This document shows positions 7,974 to 16,541 of a stretch of DNA of 64,000 bases, in pieces (position 1 is the first letter of the stretch; every line of letters begins with the position of its first letter). The position numbers and the translations under genes were made by a program. The stretch lies in the NCBI RefSeq assembly GCF_937880195.1, contig NZ_CALFLA010000042.1, positions 62,001 to 126,000 of the forward strand, given 5' to 3'. Under the pieces are notes generated by a model. The model did not search any database. It was given only the letters and a program-made list of their open reading frames with translations, and was not told where the DNA came from. The stretch is from an uncultured Blautia sp. (lineage in GTDB: Bacteria; Bacillota; Clostridia; Lachnospirales; Lachnospiraceae).

Positions 7974-8700
7974 TGTCCTTATTGAAGTCCAGAACCTGAA
8001 AAAATCTTTTGGAACCACCCATGTTCTTGACGGGATCACTACAAATATCTGTCAGGGAGAGGTTGTGGCTGTGATCGGTCCTTCCGGTTCCGGTAAATCT
8101 ACCTTTCTCCGTTCCCTGAATCTTCTGGAAATACCTACAGGAGGAAAGATTCTTTTTGAGGGTACAGATATTACAGATCCAAAAGTAGATATTAACCGCC
8201 ACCGTCAAAAAATCGGAATGGTTTTTCAGCAGTTTAATCTGTTTCCCCATAAAACAGTAAAAGAAAACATTATGCTGGCTCCTGTCACCCTGAAACTCAT
8301 GACTGCCCAGGAGGCTTCCGCCCGGGCAGATGAGCTTCTGGAGAGAGTAGGTCTTCCAGATAAAGCGAATGCTTACCCGGATATGCTTTCCGGAGGACAG
8401 AAACAGAGGATCGCCATTGCCAGAGCCCTTGCAATGAACCCGGACGTTATGCTTTTTGACGAGCCTACCTCTGCTCTTGACCCGGAAATGGTAGGGGAGG
8501 TTCTGGAGCTGATGAAAGAGCTTGCTCATTCAGGAATGACCATGGTAGTTGTTACTCATGAGATGGGATTTGCCAGAGAGGTGGCAAGCCGCGTTATGTT
8601 TATTGATGAAGGAAAGATCCAGGAAGAAAACGAGCCGGGAGAGTTTTTTGCCAATCCGAAAAATCAGAGACTTAAAGAATTTCTTTCCAAAGTATTATAA
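7954..8700 (+). CDS. Polar amino acid ABC transporter ATP-binding protein
   Basis: The ATPase of the GlnQ/HisP group that drives the adjacent permease. Its 248 residues contain Walker A (GPSGSGKST near 44), the Q-loop (FQQFNLFPH), signature LSGGQKQR, Walker [15 protein letters not shown] and the switch His in [10 protein letters not shown]. All catalytic residues are intact. It starts inside the permease gene, indicating coupled translation, and is followed by a strong terminator that ends the three-gene operon. Confidence 0.95.
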   Translation: MSVNKDNVLIEVQNLKKSFGTTHVLDGITTNICQGEVVAVIGPSGSGKSTFLRSLNLLEIPTGGKILFEGTDITDPKVDINRHRQKIGMVFQQFNLFPHKTVKENIMLAPVTLKLMTAQEASARADELLERVGLPDKANAYPDMLSGGQKQRIAIARALAMNPDVMLFDEPTSALDPEMVGEVLELMKELAHSGMTMVVVTHEMGFAREVASRVMFIDEGKIQEENEPGEFFANPKNQRLKEFLSKVL

Positions 8701-8707
8701 AAACCAT

Positions 8708-8756
8708 AAAAACTGCCGCTTAACAACAAGATATAGCTGTTAAGCGGCGGTTTTTA
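8708..8756. terminator. Bidirectional terminator between the importer operon and the CBS gene
   Basis: A 17-bp stem, aaaactgccgcttaaca (8709-8725) with tgttaagcggcggtttt (8738-8754), has one G-T pair. T-rich flanks lie on the plus side and a matching A-run on the other, so it can also serve the convergent minus-strand gene. Confidence 0.9.
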
Positions 8757-9206
8757 TTTTGTATGGTGTTTTTCGGAATCGGAGGTAGTCTTATCCGCAT
8801 ATGCTTTTTTTAGTTCATTGTAGCAATATTTGATGATCTCTTTACGGGTAATGATGCCAATAAAAAAGCCCTGATCATCTACCACGGGAACGTAATTCTG
8901 ATTAATGGCGCGATCCAGGAGATCTTCCATATCTGCGTCAGCATGTACCGGCTTATATGTGGCTCGTCTGGGAATGGCCATAATGGAAATATCTTCCATT
9001 TCCTTTACGTTCATAGTGTTCAGACGTTTCAGCCCCCACAGAAGATCGCCTTCGGAGATGGTTCCTGTATAACGGCCGTCTACACTGAGAAGGGGAATGC
9101 AGGAAAATTTCCGATGCTCCATTTTTTCTATGGTCTGACGAAGAGTATCATCTTCAAATATATAAGCTACTTCACTTTTGGGTGTCAGAAAAAATAAAAT
9201 ATTCAC
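8754..9206 (-). CDS. Two-CBS-domain protein
   Basis: A cytoplasmic protein of 150 residues made of two CBS motifs: DTLRQTIEKMEHRKFSCIPL with YTGTISEGDLLW, and DADMEDLLDRAINQNYVPVV with FIGIITRKEIIKY. CBS pairs usually bind adenine nucleotides and regulate partners; no partner domain is fused here. I prefer the GTG at 9206 (reading MNILFFLTPKSEVAYIF), with an AGGAAAGG-like site upstream. The frame stays open further upstream to an ATG at 9359, but that stretch lies in the intergenic region beside the asnA terminator. Its target is unknown. It stands alone between two terminators. Confidence 0.85.
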   Translation of the reverse strand: MNILFFLTPKSEVAYIFEDDTLRQTIEKMEHRKFSCIPLLSVDGRYTGTISEGDLLWGLKRLNTMNVKEMEDISIMAIPRRATYKPVHADADMEDLLDRAINQNYVPVVDDQGFFIGIITRKEIIKYCYNELKKAYADKTTSDSEKHHTK

Positions 9207-9313
9207 GTTATGTACCTTTGCCTTTCCTGTTGCTTGTAAACAGACGCTAACCTTATGATAGTATGAAGGTACGTGACTGTCAATAATTGAATTATTAAAA
9301 TTTGGTGAAAAAT

Positions 9314-9346
9314 ACAGAAAAAAGCCGCCTTTTACAGGCGGCTTTT
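9314..9346 (-). terminator. Intrinsic terminator of asnA
   Basis: aaaagccgcc (9320-9329) and ggcggctttt (9337-9346) form a 10-bp stem with a loop of about 7 bases. On the minus strand it is followed by a run of six T. Confidence 0.9.
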
Positions 9347-9376
9347 GGTAACTGCTCACATAAGGGAAAGCTCTGT

Positions 9377-10384
9377 TTAAAGAAGCTGGATTCCCTTTGC
9401 CTGAGCTTCACTGAGAACCTGGGAAGGCCAGAGAGAAGCGTGTACTTCGCCGATATGAGCCTTACGGAGAAAGAACATACAGATTCTTGACTGGCCGATT
9501 CCTCCGCCGATGGTGTAAGGAAGCTCTTTGTTCAGGATGGCTTTTTGGAACGCAAGCTCCCGGCGGTCGTTGCAGCCGGATTCGGTAAGCTGCTGGTCAA
9601 GGGCTTCCTCGTCAACTCGGATTCCCATGGAGGAAAGCTCCAGAGCAATGTCAAGAACAGGATAATAAACAAGGATGTCTCCGTTTAGTTCCCAGTCGTC
9701 GTAGTCCGGCGCCCGTCCGTCATGGCGTTCTCCGTTAGTCAGGGTTTTTCCGACCTGCATAAGGAAAACAGCGCCTTTTTCTTTTACAATGCGGTATTCT
9801 CTTTCTTTGGGAGTGCAGTCCGGGTACATATCCACAAGCTCCTGGGTGGAAACGAAAGCGATTTCTTTAGGAAGAATTTCTTCTATGTAATCATACTGGA
9901 CAGCCATGTACTTTTCGGTTTTGCGAAGTACGCTGTAAATGGAACGCACAGTATGGATCAGGGTTTCCATTGTCCGTTCTTCCTTGGAGATGATCTTTTC
10001 CCAGTCCCACTGATCTACATATACAGAATGGATATTGTCAATATCCTCGTCTCTGCGGATGGCGATCATATCTGTATAAAGACCCTCGCCGTGTTGGAAA
10101 CCGTATTTTTGCAGGGCGTAGCGCTTCCATTTTGCAAGAGAGTGAACAATTTCAGCGTTTTCGTCCATACCCTTGATATCAAAGCTGACGGGCCGTTCCA
10201 CACCGTTTAGGTTATCGTTCAGGCCGGAAGAGGGGGCTACAAATACAGGCGCAGAAACACGAAGAAGATTCAGCTTCTGGGCAAGGGTCTGCTGAAAAAA
10301 GTCTTTGACAGTCTTAATTGCTACCTGGGTATCATGGAGATTCAGATCAGACTGATATCCGGCAGGGATTTTTAATTGTTCCAT
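9377..10384 (-). CDS. asnA: Aspartate-ammonia ligase (asparagine synthetase A)
   Basis: Makes asparagine from aspartate, ammonia and ATP in the cytoplasm. The 335 residues match the usual AsnA length of about 330 and show class II synthetase-like features. These include LRVSAPVFVAPSSGLND near the N-terminus, the RDEDIDNIHSVYVDQWDWE core, and GGGIGQSRICMFFLRKAHIGE near the C-terminus. ATG 10384 is chosen because AGGAGG lies six bases upstream; an upstream ATG in the same frame lacks this. The gene has its own promoter and terminator. The leader is too short for a T-box. Confidence 0.96.
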   Translation of the reverse strand: MEQLKIPAGYQSDLNLHDTQVAIKTVKDFFQQTLAQKLNLLRVSAPVFVAPSSGLNDNLNGVERPVSFDIKGMDENAEIVHSLAKWKRYALQKYGFQHGEGLYTDMIAIRRDEDIDNIHSVYVDQWDWEKIISKEERTMETLIHTVRSIYSVLRKTEKYMAVQYDYIEEILPKEIAFVSTQELVDMYPDCTPKEREYRIVKEKGAVFLMQVGKTLTNGERHDGRAPDYDDWELNGDILVYYPVLDIALELSSMGIRVDEEALDQQLTESGCNDRRELAFQKAILNKELPYTIGGGIGQSRICMFFLRKAHIGEVHASLWPSQVLSEAQAKGIQLL

Positions 10385-10413
10385 AATAATCCTCCTCAAA
10401 ATAAGATTCACTT

Positions 10414-10442
10414 ATTATAGCAGAAAAAATTGCTGATTGCAA
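10414..10442 (-). promoter_or_regulatory. Promoter of asnA
   Basis: On the minus strand: TTGCAA (10442-10437), 17-bp spacer, TATAAT (10419-10414), about 30 bases before the start codon. Confidence 0.75.
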
Positions 10443-10450
10443 TTTTTAAC

Positions 10451-10479
10451 TTGCGGGTTCAGAGGATATTCGATACAAT
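10451..10479 (+). promoter_or_regulatory. Promoter of the zinc-ribbon membrane protein gene
   Basis: TTGCGG (10451-10456), 17-bp spacer, TACAAT (10474-10479), about 34 bases before ATG 10513. It is divergent from the asnA promoter. Confidence 0.6.
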
Positions 10480-10512
10480 GGAAAAAGAAAAATACAGGGG
10501 AGGGTGGAGCAG

Positions 10513-11373
10513 ATGAAATGTCCTTTATGCGACGGACCTGTTGTGAACGGAAGATGCCGCCAGTGCGGAATGCCTTACAAAAATGACGAACTTCTGTATC
10601 ATTTGAACGAGGACCGGAGAACCCATGAGAAACATGCCACAGACAAGGCGAAGGAGGAACTGCTGAAACGAATGGTTCCCCTTGGAGATACGGCGAAACA
10701 GACATCCAGTCGGACAGTCAATAAAAATACACAGAAGAAATCTTCAAAAACGATTGGCAGAAGCACATCCCAGACGACTGAGAAGAAAGCCAGGAATAAT
10801 CAAAAGGCAGCAGCCAGAAGTAAAAAGGAATTTGGCAGAAGCAATAACAGTTCCTGGAGTTCTGAGAAAAAACCCAAGAAAAAGAAATCCCTGGGAGGCA
10901 TTATTTTCTGGATCATAGTTATTTTTATGATTGCAAGGCCTTTTGTTGATGATTTTGTAACAAGTCTGAGAGCAAGGCGGCTGTATAATGAGTATCTTGA
11001 AAGCACTTCCGAAAGAAGCGCCCTGAAAGAGGTCATAGAAGGGGCTGATATAGAGGAAGATGACATCCCTGACACAGATACATATGGATTTTCCTCCTGG
11101 TCTGGTTCAGACGGAAAAATGGAATACGGTCTCAGCGCCGGATATGGGTCGATCATAGTAGGCGAGGAGCTTCCGGCAGGAATCTATGAAATCTATACAA
11201 ACAGCGACGAGGTTACGCTGATCTGCGAAAAAGCAGATACCGGAGAAGAAAAGATCTGGAATCTGTGGGAAGGCGAGACGATTACCCAGCCGCTGAAAAA
11301 AGGCGATGTGCTGGAGCTTATGCAGGATGAGGATTCCTACAAAAGCGTGTATTTTAAGGAAACAGAGGGCTGA
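10513..11373 (+). CDS. Zinc-ribbon membrane protein of unknown function
   Basis: I do not recognise a named family. The 286-residue protein has three parts. First is an N-terminal zinc ribbon with two CxxC knuckles (CPLCDGPVVNGRCRQCGMPY). Next comes a long Lys/Ser/Arg-rich low-complexity stretch (about residues 60-125) ending in a single membrane helix (GGIIFWIIVIFMIARPF). Last is a C-terminal region of about 100 residues, probably outside the cell, that looks beta-rich (VGEELPAGIYEIYTNSDEV, KKGDVLELMQDEDSY). ATG 10513 lies eight bases after AGGGGAGGG. It is monocistronic between a promoter and a terminator. The layout suggests an inside-out regulator or envelope stress protein, but that is a guess. 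Confidence 0.8.
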   Translation: MKCPLCDGPVVNGRCRQCGMPYKNDELLYHLNEDRRTHEKHATDKAKEELLKRMVPLGDTAKQTSSRTVNKNTQKKSSKTIGRSTSQTTEKKARNNQKAAARSKKEFGRSNNSSWSSEKKPKKKKSLGGIIFWIIVIFMIARPFVDDFVTSLRARRLYNEYLESTSERSALKEVIEGADIEEDDIPDTDTYGFSSWSGSDGKMEYGLSAGYGSIIVGEELPAGIYEIYTNSDEVTLICEKADTGEEKIWNLWEGETITQPLKKGDVLELMQDEDSYKSVYFKETEG

Positions 11374-11377
11374 TTGG

Positions 11378-11417
11378 AAGGGGGAATAAACTTTTTAAAA
11401 TTCCCCCTTTCTTTTTA
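11378..11417 (+). terminator. Intrinsic terminator after the zinc-ribbon gene
   Basis: aagggggaat (11378-11387) pairs with attccccctt (11400-11409), followed by T-rich tttcttttt. Confidence 0.88.
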
Positions 11418-11462
11418 CAGGATATTGTGCTATACTCATTTTTGCAACACCAGATATGGGGA
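11415..11462 (+). promoter_or_regulatory. Possible NrdR operator pair and promoter of nrdD
   Basis: Two sites resemble the NrdR box (ACAC-n8-GTGT type, A/T-rich centre). Box 1 at 11415-11430 contains atattgtg and box 2 at 11447-11462 begins acacc. Each matches about 11 of 16 consensus bases. They are 32 bp apart, as NrdR box pairs usually are. A TATACT -10 box (11431-11436) lies between them. A 6-bp hairpin (atgcac 11477-11482, gtgcat 11494-11499) followed by seven T lies in the leader and might attenuate. Confidence 0.45.
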
Positions 11463-11531
11463 GAATATCTTAGGGGATGCACATTGAAGGAACGTGCATT
11501 TTTTTAGGAGATAAAATAGGAGAAAAATGGT

Positions 11532-13667
11532 ATGATTTATGTAATCAAAAAAGATGGGACAAAGGAAGAATTTAATCCGCAGAAAATCGTTGCAGCAGTA
11601 AATAAGTCTGCCGAGAGAATTTTATATACATTTTCTCAGGAGGAAAAGGACTTTATCTGCCGCTTTGCCCAGGAGCATGCGGACTCTCTTGGGAAAAATG
11701 AGATCCAGATCCAGGAGATGCATAATATCGTAGAGGGCGCTTTGGAGAGAGTGAATCCTGCAGTGGCAAAGAGCTACCGGGACTACCGGAATTATAAACT
11801 TGATTTTATCCACATGATGGACGACGTATATACCAAGAGCCAGGCAATCCGCTATATTGGAGATAAGAGCAACGCCAATACAGACAGCGCTCTTGTAGCA
11901 ACAAAGAGAAGCCTGATCTTTAATGAGCTGAACAAGGAACTTTACCGTAAATTCTTTATGAACCGCAATGAGCTTCAGGCATGTAAGGACGGTTATATTT
12001 ACATTCACGACCAGTCTGCCCGTCTGGATACCATGAACTGCTGTCTTTTTGACGTGGCTTCTGTACTGAAGGGCGGTTTCGAGATGGGAAACGTCTGGTA
12101 TAATGAACCGAAGACCCTTGACACAGCCTTTGACGTTATGGGAGATATTGTCTTAAGCACTGCTGCGCAGCAGTACGGCGGCTTTACTGTGCCGGAGGTA
12201 GATAAGATCCTTGCTCCTTATGCAAAGAAGAGCTATGACAAATATGTACAGGAATTTTTGAAATACTCTGATCCTTCCTGGACAGGAAGAGAAGAACGCG
12301 CTATTGAATATGCGCTGGATAAGGTTCGGAGAGACTTTGACCAGGGATGGCAGGGTATTGAATATAAACTGAATACTGTTGGCTCATCCAGAGGAGATTA
12401 TCCTTTTGTCACAGTGACTCTGGGACTTGGAACCGGACAGTTTGAAAAAATGTGTAATATTTCTCTTCTGGAGGTTCATATGGGCGGACAGGGCAAAGAG
12501 GGACATAAAAAACCAGTTCTTTTCCCCAAAATTGTTTTCCTTTATGATGAAAATATCCATGGACCGGGACAGTGCTGTGAGGATGTGTTTGAAGTGGGCG
12601 TAGACTGCTCGGCCAAAACAATGTATCCAGACTGGCTTTCTATGTCTGGAAAAGGATATATTTCCAGTATGTATAAACAGTACGGCAAGGTAATAAGCCC
12701 AATGGGATGCAGGGCCTTTTTAAGCCCCTGGTATGAAAGAGGGGGAATGTACCCTGCAGACGAGAAGGACAGTCCAGTGTTTGTAGGACGTTTCAATGTG
12801 GGAGCAGTGAGCCTTCACCTTCCTATGATCCTTGCAAAAGCAAGAGCAGAGAGCAGAGATTTTTATGAGGTCCTTGATTTTTATCTGGAAATGATCCGTA
12901 ACCTTCATATTCGTACCTATGAATATCTGGGACAGATGAGAGCGTCCACCAACCCTCTTGCATATTGCGAGGGAGGCTTCTACGGAGGTCGTCTGAAACC
13001 CCATGAAAAGATCGGCAAGATCCTGAAGCCTATGACTGCGTCTTTTGGTATTACTGCCCTGAACGAGCTGCAGGAGCTTTATAATGGCAAATCCATTAGA
13101 GAAGACGGCAAATTTGCCCTTGAAGTGCTGAAATATATCAACGATAAGGTCAACCAGTTTAAGGAGGAGGACGGAAACCTCTACGCTATTTACGGAACTC
13201 CGGCAGAGAGTCTCTGCGGTCTTCAGGTAGAGCAGTTCCGCAAGATGTATGGAATTATCGAAGGTGTTTCTGACAGACCTTATGTAAGCAACAGCTTCCA
13301 CTGTCATGTAACAGAGGACGTTACGCCCATTGAGAAACAGGATCTGGAAGGACGTTTCTGGGAGCTGTGCAACGGAGGAAAGATTCAGTATGTACGTTAT
13401 CCTATTGGATATAATAAAGAAGCGATCCGTACTTTGATCCGCAGAGCTATGGATCTTGGCTACTATGAAGGAGTTAATCTTTCTTTGGCATACTGTGACG
13501 ACTGCGGTCATGAGGAACTGGAAATGGATGTATGCCCTGTATGCGGCTCCAAAAACCTTACAAAGATTGACAGAATGAACGGATATCTTTCCTACAGCCG
13601 TGTTCACGGAGACACTCGTCTCAATGAGGCGAAGATGGCTGAAATCGCAGAAAGAAAATCTATGTAA
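11532..13667 (+). CDS. nrdD: Anaerobic ribonucleoside-triphosphate reductase, class III
   Basis: A glycyl-radical enzyme that makes deoxyribonucleotides without oxygen. Its 711 residues begin with an ATP-cone regulatory domain (MIYVIKKDGTKEEFNPQKI). The long catalytic barrel follows, containing MNCCLFD and LGLGTGQFEKMCN-type segments. Near the end are a four-Cys zinc site (CDDCG and CPVCG, about residues 655-675) and the radical glycine in RMNGYLSYSR near residue 683. ATG 11532 follows AGGAGA; another ATG five bases upstream is out of frame. The activase nrdG, often adjacent, is not next to it here. It fits a strict anaerobe. Confidence 0.96.
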   Translation: MIYVIKKDGTKEEFNPQKIVAAVNKSAERILYTFSQEEKDFICRFAQEHADSLGKNEIQIQEMHNIVEGALERVNPAVAKSYRDYRNYKLDFIHMMDDVYTKSQAIRYIGDKSNANTDSALVATKRSLIFNELNKELYRKFFMNRNELQACKDGYIYIHDQSARLDTMNCCLFDVASVLKGGFEMGNVWYNEPKTLDTAFDVMGDIVLSTAAQQYGGFTVPEVDKILAPYAKKSYDKYVQEFLKYSDPSWTGREERAIEYALDKVRRDFDQGWQGIEYKLNTVGSSRGDYPFVTVTLGLGTGQFEKMCNISLLEVHMGGQGKEGHKKPVLFPKIVFLYDENIHGPGQCCEDVFEVGVDCSAKTMYPDWLSMSGKGYISSMYKQYGKVISPMGCRAFLSPWYERGGMYPADEKDSPVFVGRFNVGAVSLHLPMILAKARAESRDFYEVLDFYLEMIRNLHIRTYEYLGQMRASTNPLAYCEGGFYGGRLKPHEKIGKILKPMTASFGITALNELQELYNGKSIREDGKFALEVLKYINDKVNQFKEEDGNLYAIYGTPAESLCGLQVEQFRKMYGIIEGVSDRPYVSNSFHCHVTEDVTPIEKQDLEGRFWELCNGGKIQYVRYPIGYNKEAIRTLIRRAMDLGYYEGVNLSLAYCDDCGHEELEMDVCPVCGSKNLTKIDRMNGYLSYSRVHGDTRLNEAKMAEIAERKSM

Positions 13668-13673
13668 AGAATA

Positions 13674-13712
13674 AGAAATCCCCGGCAGGCTTATAATCTG
13701 CCGGGGATTTCT
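13674..13712. terminator. Hairpin between convergent nrdD and eutJ-like genes
   Basis: A perfect 15-bp stem: agaaatccccggcag (13674-13688) with ctgccggggatttct (13698-13712). The flanking T tracts are short, but the position between convergent genes suits a bidirectional terminator. Confidence 0.8.
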
Positions 13713-13726
13713 GCTATCATGATAAA

Positions 13727-14569
13727 TTATTTAGATTCTTTTTTGGGAAGCTCAGGGAGCTGGCAGCAGTATGCAATTCCTAAAGGGGTCACAAGAAGCG
13801 GGTGGACAGGCTGATATACAGGCAGGTTCAGCCGCTTTTCGAATACAGAGGTAAATTCCCGGAACATAGATGAACCGCCTACTACATAAACAGCAGGAAC
13901 CTGGTAGCCCTTGAGAAATTTTTCTGTAATGAGCGCCATTTTTTCTACAGTAGCCTTAATGACAGGGAAGATTTCCTCTTCCTTATCCGGCTGTGTTTTT
14001 AGGATTTCTGCTTCCTCATAGGGGATGTGATAATGACCGGCTACAGTCATGGTCATGTGTGTGCCGCCGGTAGCCTCGTCATCTGTGTATATGACCTTTC
14101 CGTCTTTGAGAATGCTGATTCCTGTTGTACCGCCTCCTACGTCTACTACGGCTCCGTCTGTGATTTTCAGAACAGCAGATGCGGCAGTAGGCTCGTCTAC
14201 AATATTGGTGACTTCAAAACCAGCGCCCTCCAACACATAGCCAATGCTTTTGACGCTGCCGGGAGAAACGCCGGGAGGAATAGCTGCAGCCGCATAGGGA
14301 AGCTCTGTGCCAAGACGCTCTTCCAGTGTTTCTTTTAGTTTGGAAACAATCTGCACACATTCATAATAATTTAAGATCACTCCATCCTGAATCGCATGAG
14401 AAGGAGCGGAAATTCCGGCAATGGGACGATTGGAGGTGTCCACCACCGCAAGAACTGTGTTGGCGGTTCCAAGGTCAACTCCTACCTTTAATCTGCCTTT
14501 GAATTTTTTACATTCACCTGTATGTACAAGTTCGGCAAAATTCGACAGTGTTCTGCTTTTAAGATCCAT
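13727..14569 (-). CDS. eutJ: EutJ-like actin/Hsp70-fold ATPase
   Basis: A member of the EutJ family, actin-fold ATPases known from ethanolamine-utilisation microcompartment loci and thought to act as chaperones. Its 280 residues carry phosphate loop 1 (VGVDLGTANTVLAVVD near 29), the connecting DEPTAASAVL motif, phosphate loop 2 (VDVGGGTTGISIL) and the adenosine motif YVVGGSSMFREF. ATG 14569 is preceded by GGAG. It lies 14 bases after arcC and is probably cotranscribed with it. No other eut or shell-protein gene is in the window, so its client here is unknown. Confidence 0.88.
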   Translation of the reverse strand: MDLKSRTLSNFAELVHTGECKKFKGRLKVGVDLGTANTVLAVVDTSNRPIAGISAPSHAIQDGVILNYYECVQIVSKLKETLEERLGTELPYAAAAIPPGVSPGSVKSIGYVLEGAGFEVTNIVDEPTAASAVLKITDGAVVDVGGGTTGISILKDGKVIYTDDEATGGTHMTMTVAGHYHIPYEEAEILKTQPDKEEEIFPVIKATVEKMALITEKFLKGYQVPAVYVVGGSSMFREFTSVFEKRLNLPVYQPVHPLLVTPLGIAYCCQLPELPKKESK

Positions 14570-14583
14570 TTTGTTACTCCGTT

Positions 14584-15516
14584 TTATTTAATGATTGTTC
14601 CTGTCTTTTCTTCGTAGCCCTCTCTGGCATGTGCAAGATCTGTGATGATCGCCCGTCTGCCTGATCCCTTTTCCAGGAAGGAAAGACCTGCTTCGATCTT
14701 GGGAAGCATGGAGCCTTTGGTGAACTGGCCTGCTTCTATATAAGTCCGCGCCTCTTCCGGGGAGATTACTCCCAGAAGCTCTTCTTTGTCTGTGCCAAGG
14801 TTCAGGCTGACCTTTTCTACGCTGGTAAGGATAAGAAGAGTATCTGCATTCAGTTCTTCTGCAAGAAGTCCGCCTGCAAGATCCTTTTCGATAATAGCGC
14901 TGGCTCCGTGAAGTTCAATGCCTTGTTCCAGAACCGGGATTCCGCCGCCGCCTGCGGCAATGACGATCTGTCCGTTTTCGGCAAGAGTGCGGACAGTTTC
15001 CAGTTCTACGATGCGCTGAGGTTTGGGAGCAGCCAGGATTCTGCGGTACTGTCCTTTTTCTACTTCTGTGACAAAGTTTCCTTTATCTTCCTCGGCTTCT
15101 GCTTCTTCGGCAGTCAGCACACGGCCGATGATCTTTTCCGGTTCTGCAAAAGCATCGTCATAGGGATCAATGACTACCTGTGTCAGTACAGTTGCCACTG
15201 GTTTATAAATACCGCGGGCAAGAAGCTCTGTGCGGATGGCGTTCTGCAGGTCATAACCGATATAGCCCTGGCTCATGGCAGAGCATACGGACATGGGTGC
15301 AAAGGTGTATTTTGGGTGGGCCTTGCCAAATTCATTCATGGCGGTATGGATCATGCCTACCTGAGGCCCGTTGCTATGTGAAATTACGATGTTTGTGCCG
15401 TCTTCTACCAGATCGGCGATAGCTTTTGCCGCAGCCTTAGTGGCAATTTTCTGCTCCGGCAGAGTGGTTCCAAGTGCCTTATGTCCTAATGCAACTACTA
15501 CAGTTTTTTCACTCAT
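14584..15516 (-). CDS. arcC: Carbamate kinase
   Basis: Transfers phosphate from carbamoyl phosphate to ADP, a substrate-level ATP source in fermentation of arginine, agmatine or purine derivatives. Its 310 residues are typical. Family segments include SHSNGPQVG, the long middle region with APKPQRIVE, GGGGIPV and LTSVEKVSLNLG, and the C-terminal KGSMLPKIEA with TGTIIK. The N-terminal amino-acid-kinase loop reads ALGHKALG rather than the common ALGGNALG. GAGGAA precedes ATG 15516. Neither arcA nor arcB is nearby, so the carbamoyl-phosphate source lies elsewhere. Confidence 0.93.
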   Translation of the reverse strand: MSEKTVVVALGHKALGTTLPEQKIATKAAAKAIADLVEDGTNIVISHSNGPQVGMIHTAMNEFGKAHPKYTFAPMSVCSAMSQGYIGYDLQNAIRTELLARGIYKPVATVLTQVVIDPYDDAFAEPEKIIGRVLTAEEAEAEEDKGNFVTEVEKGQYRRILAAPKPQRIVELETVRTLAENGQIVIAAGGGGIPVLEQGIELHGASAIIEKDLAGGLLAEELNADTLLILTSVEKVSLNLGTDKEELLGVISPEEARTYIEAGQFTKGSMLPKIEAGLSFLEKGSGRRAIITDLAHAREGYEEKTGTIIK

Positions 15517-15554
15517 AGGAATTCCTCATTTCTTTTTCATTTTCGATACCATTA

Positions 15555-15583
15555 ATTATAAAAGAATAAAGAAGGAAATGCAA
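15555..15583 (-). promoter_or_regulatory. Promoter of arcC-eutJ
   Basis: On the minus strand: TTGCAT (15583-15578), 17-bp spacer, TATAAT (15560-15555), about 40 bases before the arcC start. Confidence 0.7.
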
Positions 15584-15655
15584 TAAAAAGATAGAAACGA
15601 AAGGTGGTCCGTGATATACTGAATGAAAATAAGAAGAAATTGGGAGGTTTGTAGC

Positions 15656-16537
15656 ATGAATTATAGGATCAGTAATGGGGAACTTACAGTAGAAATTTCA
15701 TCCATAGGCGGAGAATTTCAGTCTGTTAAGGACAAAGACGGAAGAGAATATCTGTGGCAGGGGGATGAAGCCACATGGAAAAGAAAAGGACCGACCCTTT
15801 TTCCGTATATTGGAAGAATGACAGAAAAAAGTTATACCTATGGCGGCAAAAAGTACAATATGGATATCCACGGTTTTCTTCCAAATGCGGAAATGGAGCT
15901 GGTGGAAAAAAAGGAAGATCTTCTGACACTGGGGCTTTTAAATTCCCCTGAAACAGAGAAGCAGTATCCTTTTGCCTTTGCCCTTTACATTACCTGGAAA
16001 CTGGAAGGACAGAAGCTTTTGATTTCCATGAGGGTAGAAAATAAAGACGAGAAGACTATGTATTTTGGAATCGGAGGTCATCCGGGATTCCAGGTTCCTT
16101 TTGAGGATGGGCTTTCCTTTGAGGACTACAGAATTGACTTTGGCCCTGACGCAGAGCTTGTACAGCAGGATCTTTCCGACGACTGTTTTGTGCTTGAATC
16201 GGACCGTCCGTTAGAACTTGCCCAGGGAAGATACTTAAATCTTCGCCATGATCTTTTTGACAATGACGCTATTGTGCTGAACAGAACTCCAAAGGAAGTA
16301 AGCATCAGCAGTGAAAAGGGCAAAAAAGAGATCCGAGTTGCTTTTGAATGGGATAACTTAGGAATCTGGCACTGGCCTCATGCAGAAGTGAATTACGTGT
16401 GTATTGAGCCATGGAGCTCTCTTCCTTCCCGCAAAAATATTGTGGAGGATCTGGAAACTCAGCCGGGACTTCTTTCTCTGGATGCAGGTAAGGTTTATGA
16501 AACAGTATGGAGCGTTTCTGTGGGAGAGAAGCAGTAA
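15656..16537 (+). CDS. Aldose 1-epimerase-like protein (LacX type)
   Basis: A galactose-mutarotase-fold protein of 293 residues, closest in style to the LacX group. The conserved HGFLPNAEMEL and GGHPGFQVPF segments carry the active-site histidines. A Glu in CIEPWSSLPSR stands where the family has its catalytic base. Members interconvert anomers of aldoses; the sugar cannot be read from the sequence. ATG 15656 is chosen for GGGAGG eight bases upstream. It precedes the esterase and sugar importer on the same strand, suggesting a broader carbohydrate locus, though the next gene has its own promoter. Confidence 0.88.
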   Translation: MNYRISNGELTVEISSIGGEFQSVKDKDGREYLWQGDEATWKRKGPTLFPYIGRMTEKSYTYGGKKYNMDIHGFLPNAEMELVEKKEDLLTLGLLNSPETEKQYPFAFALYITWKLEGQKLLISMRVENKDEKTMYFGIGGHPGFQVPFEDGLSFEDYRIDFGPDAELVQQDLSDDCFVLESDRPLELAQGRYLNLRHDLFDNDAIVLNRTPKEVSISSEKGKKEIRVAFEWDNLGIWHWPHAEVNYVCIEPWSSLPSRKNIVEDLETQPGLLSLDAGKVYETVWSVSVGEKQ

Positions 16538-16541
16538 TACT

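Noticed and set aside
10385-10512. T-box or riboswitch controlling asnA
   Set aside because: The leader is under 30 bases from the predicted promoter, too short for either.
12720-13607. Minus-strand open frame opposite nrdD
   Set aside because: It lies wholly inside a well-conserved gene, with no ribosome site or domain.
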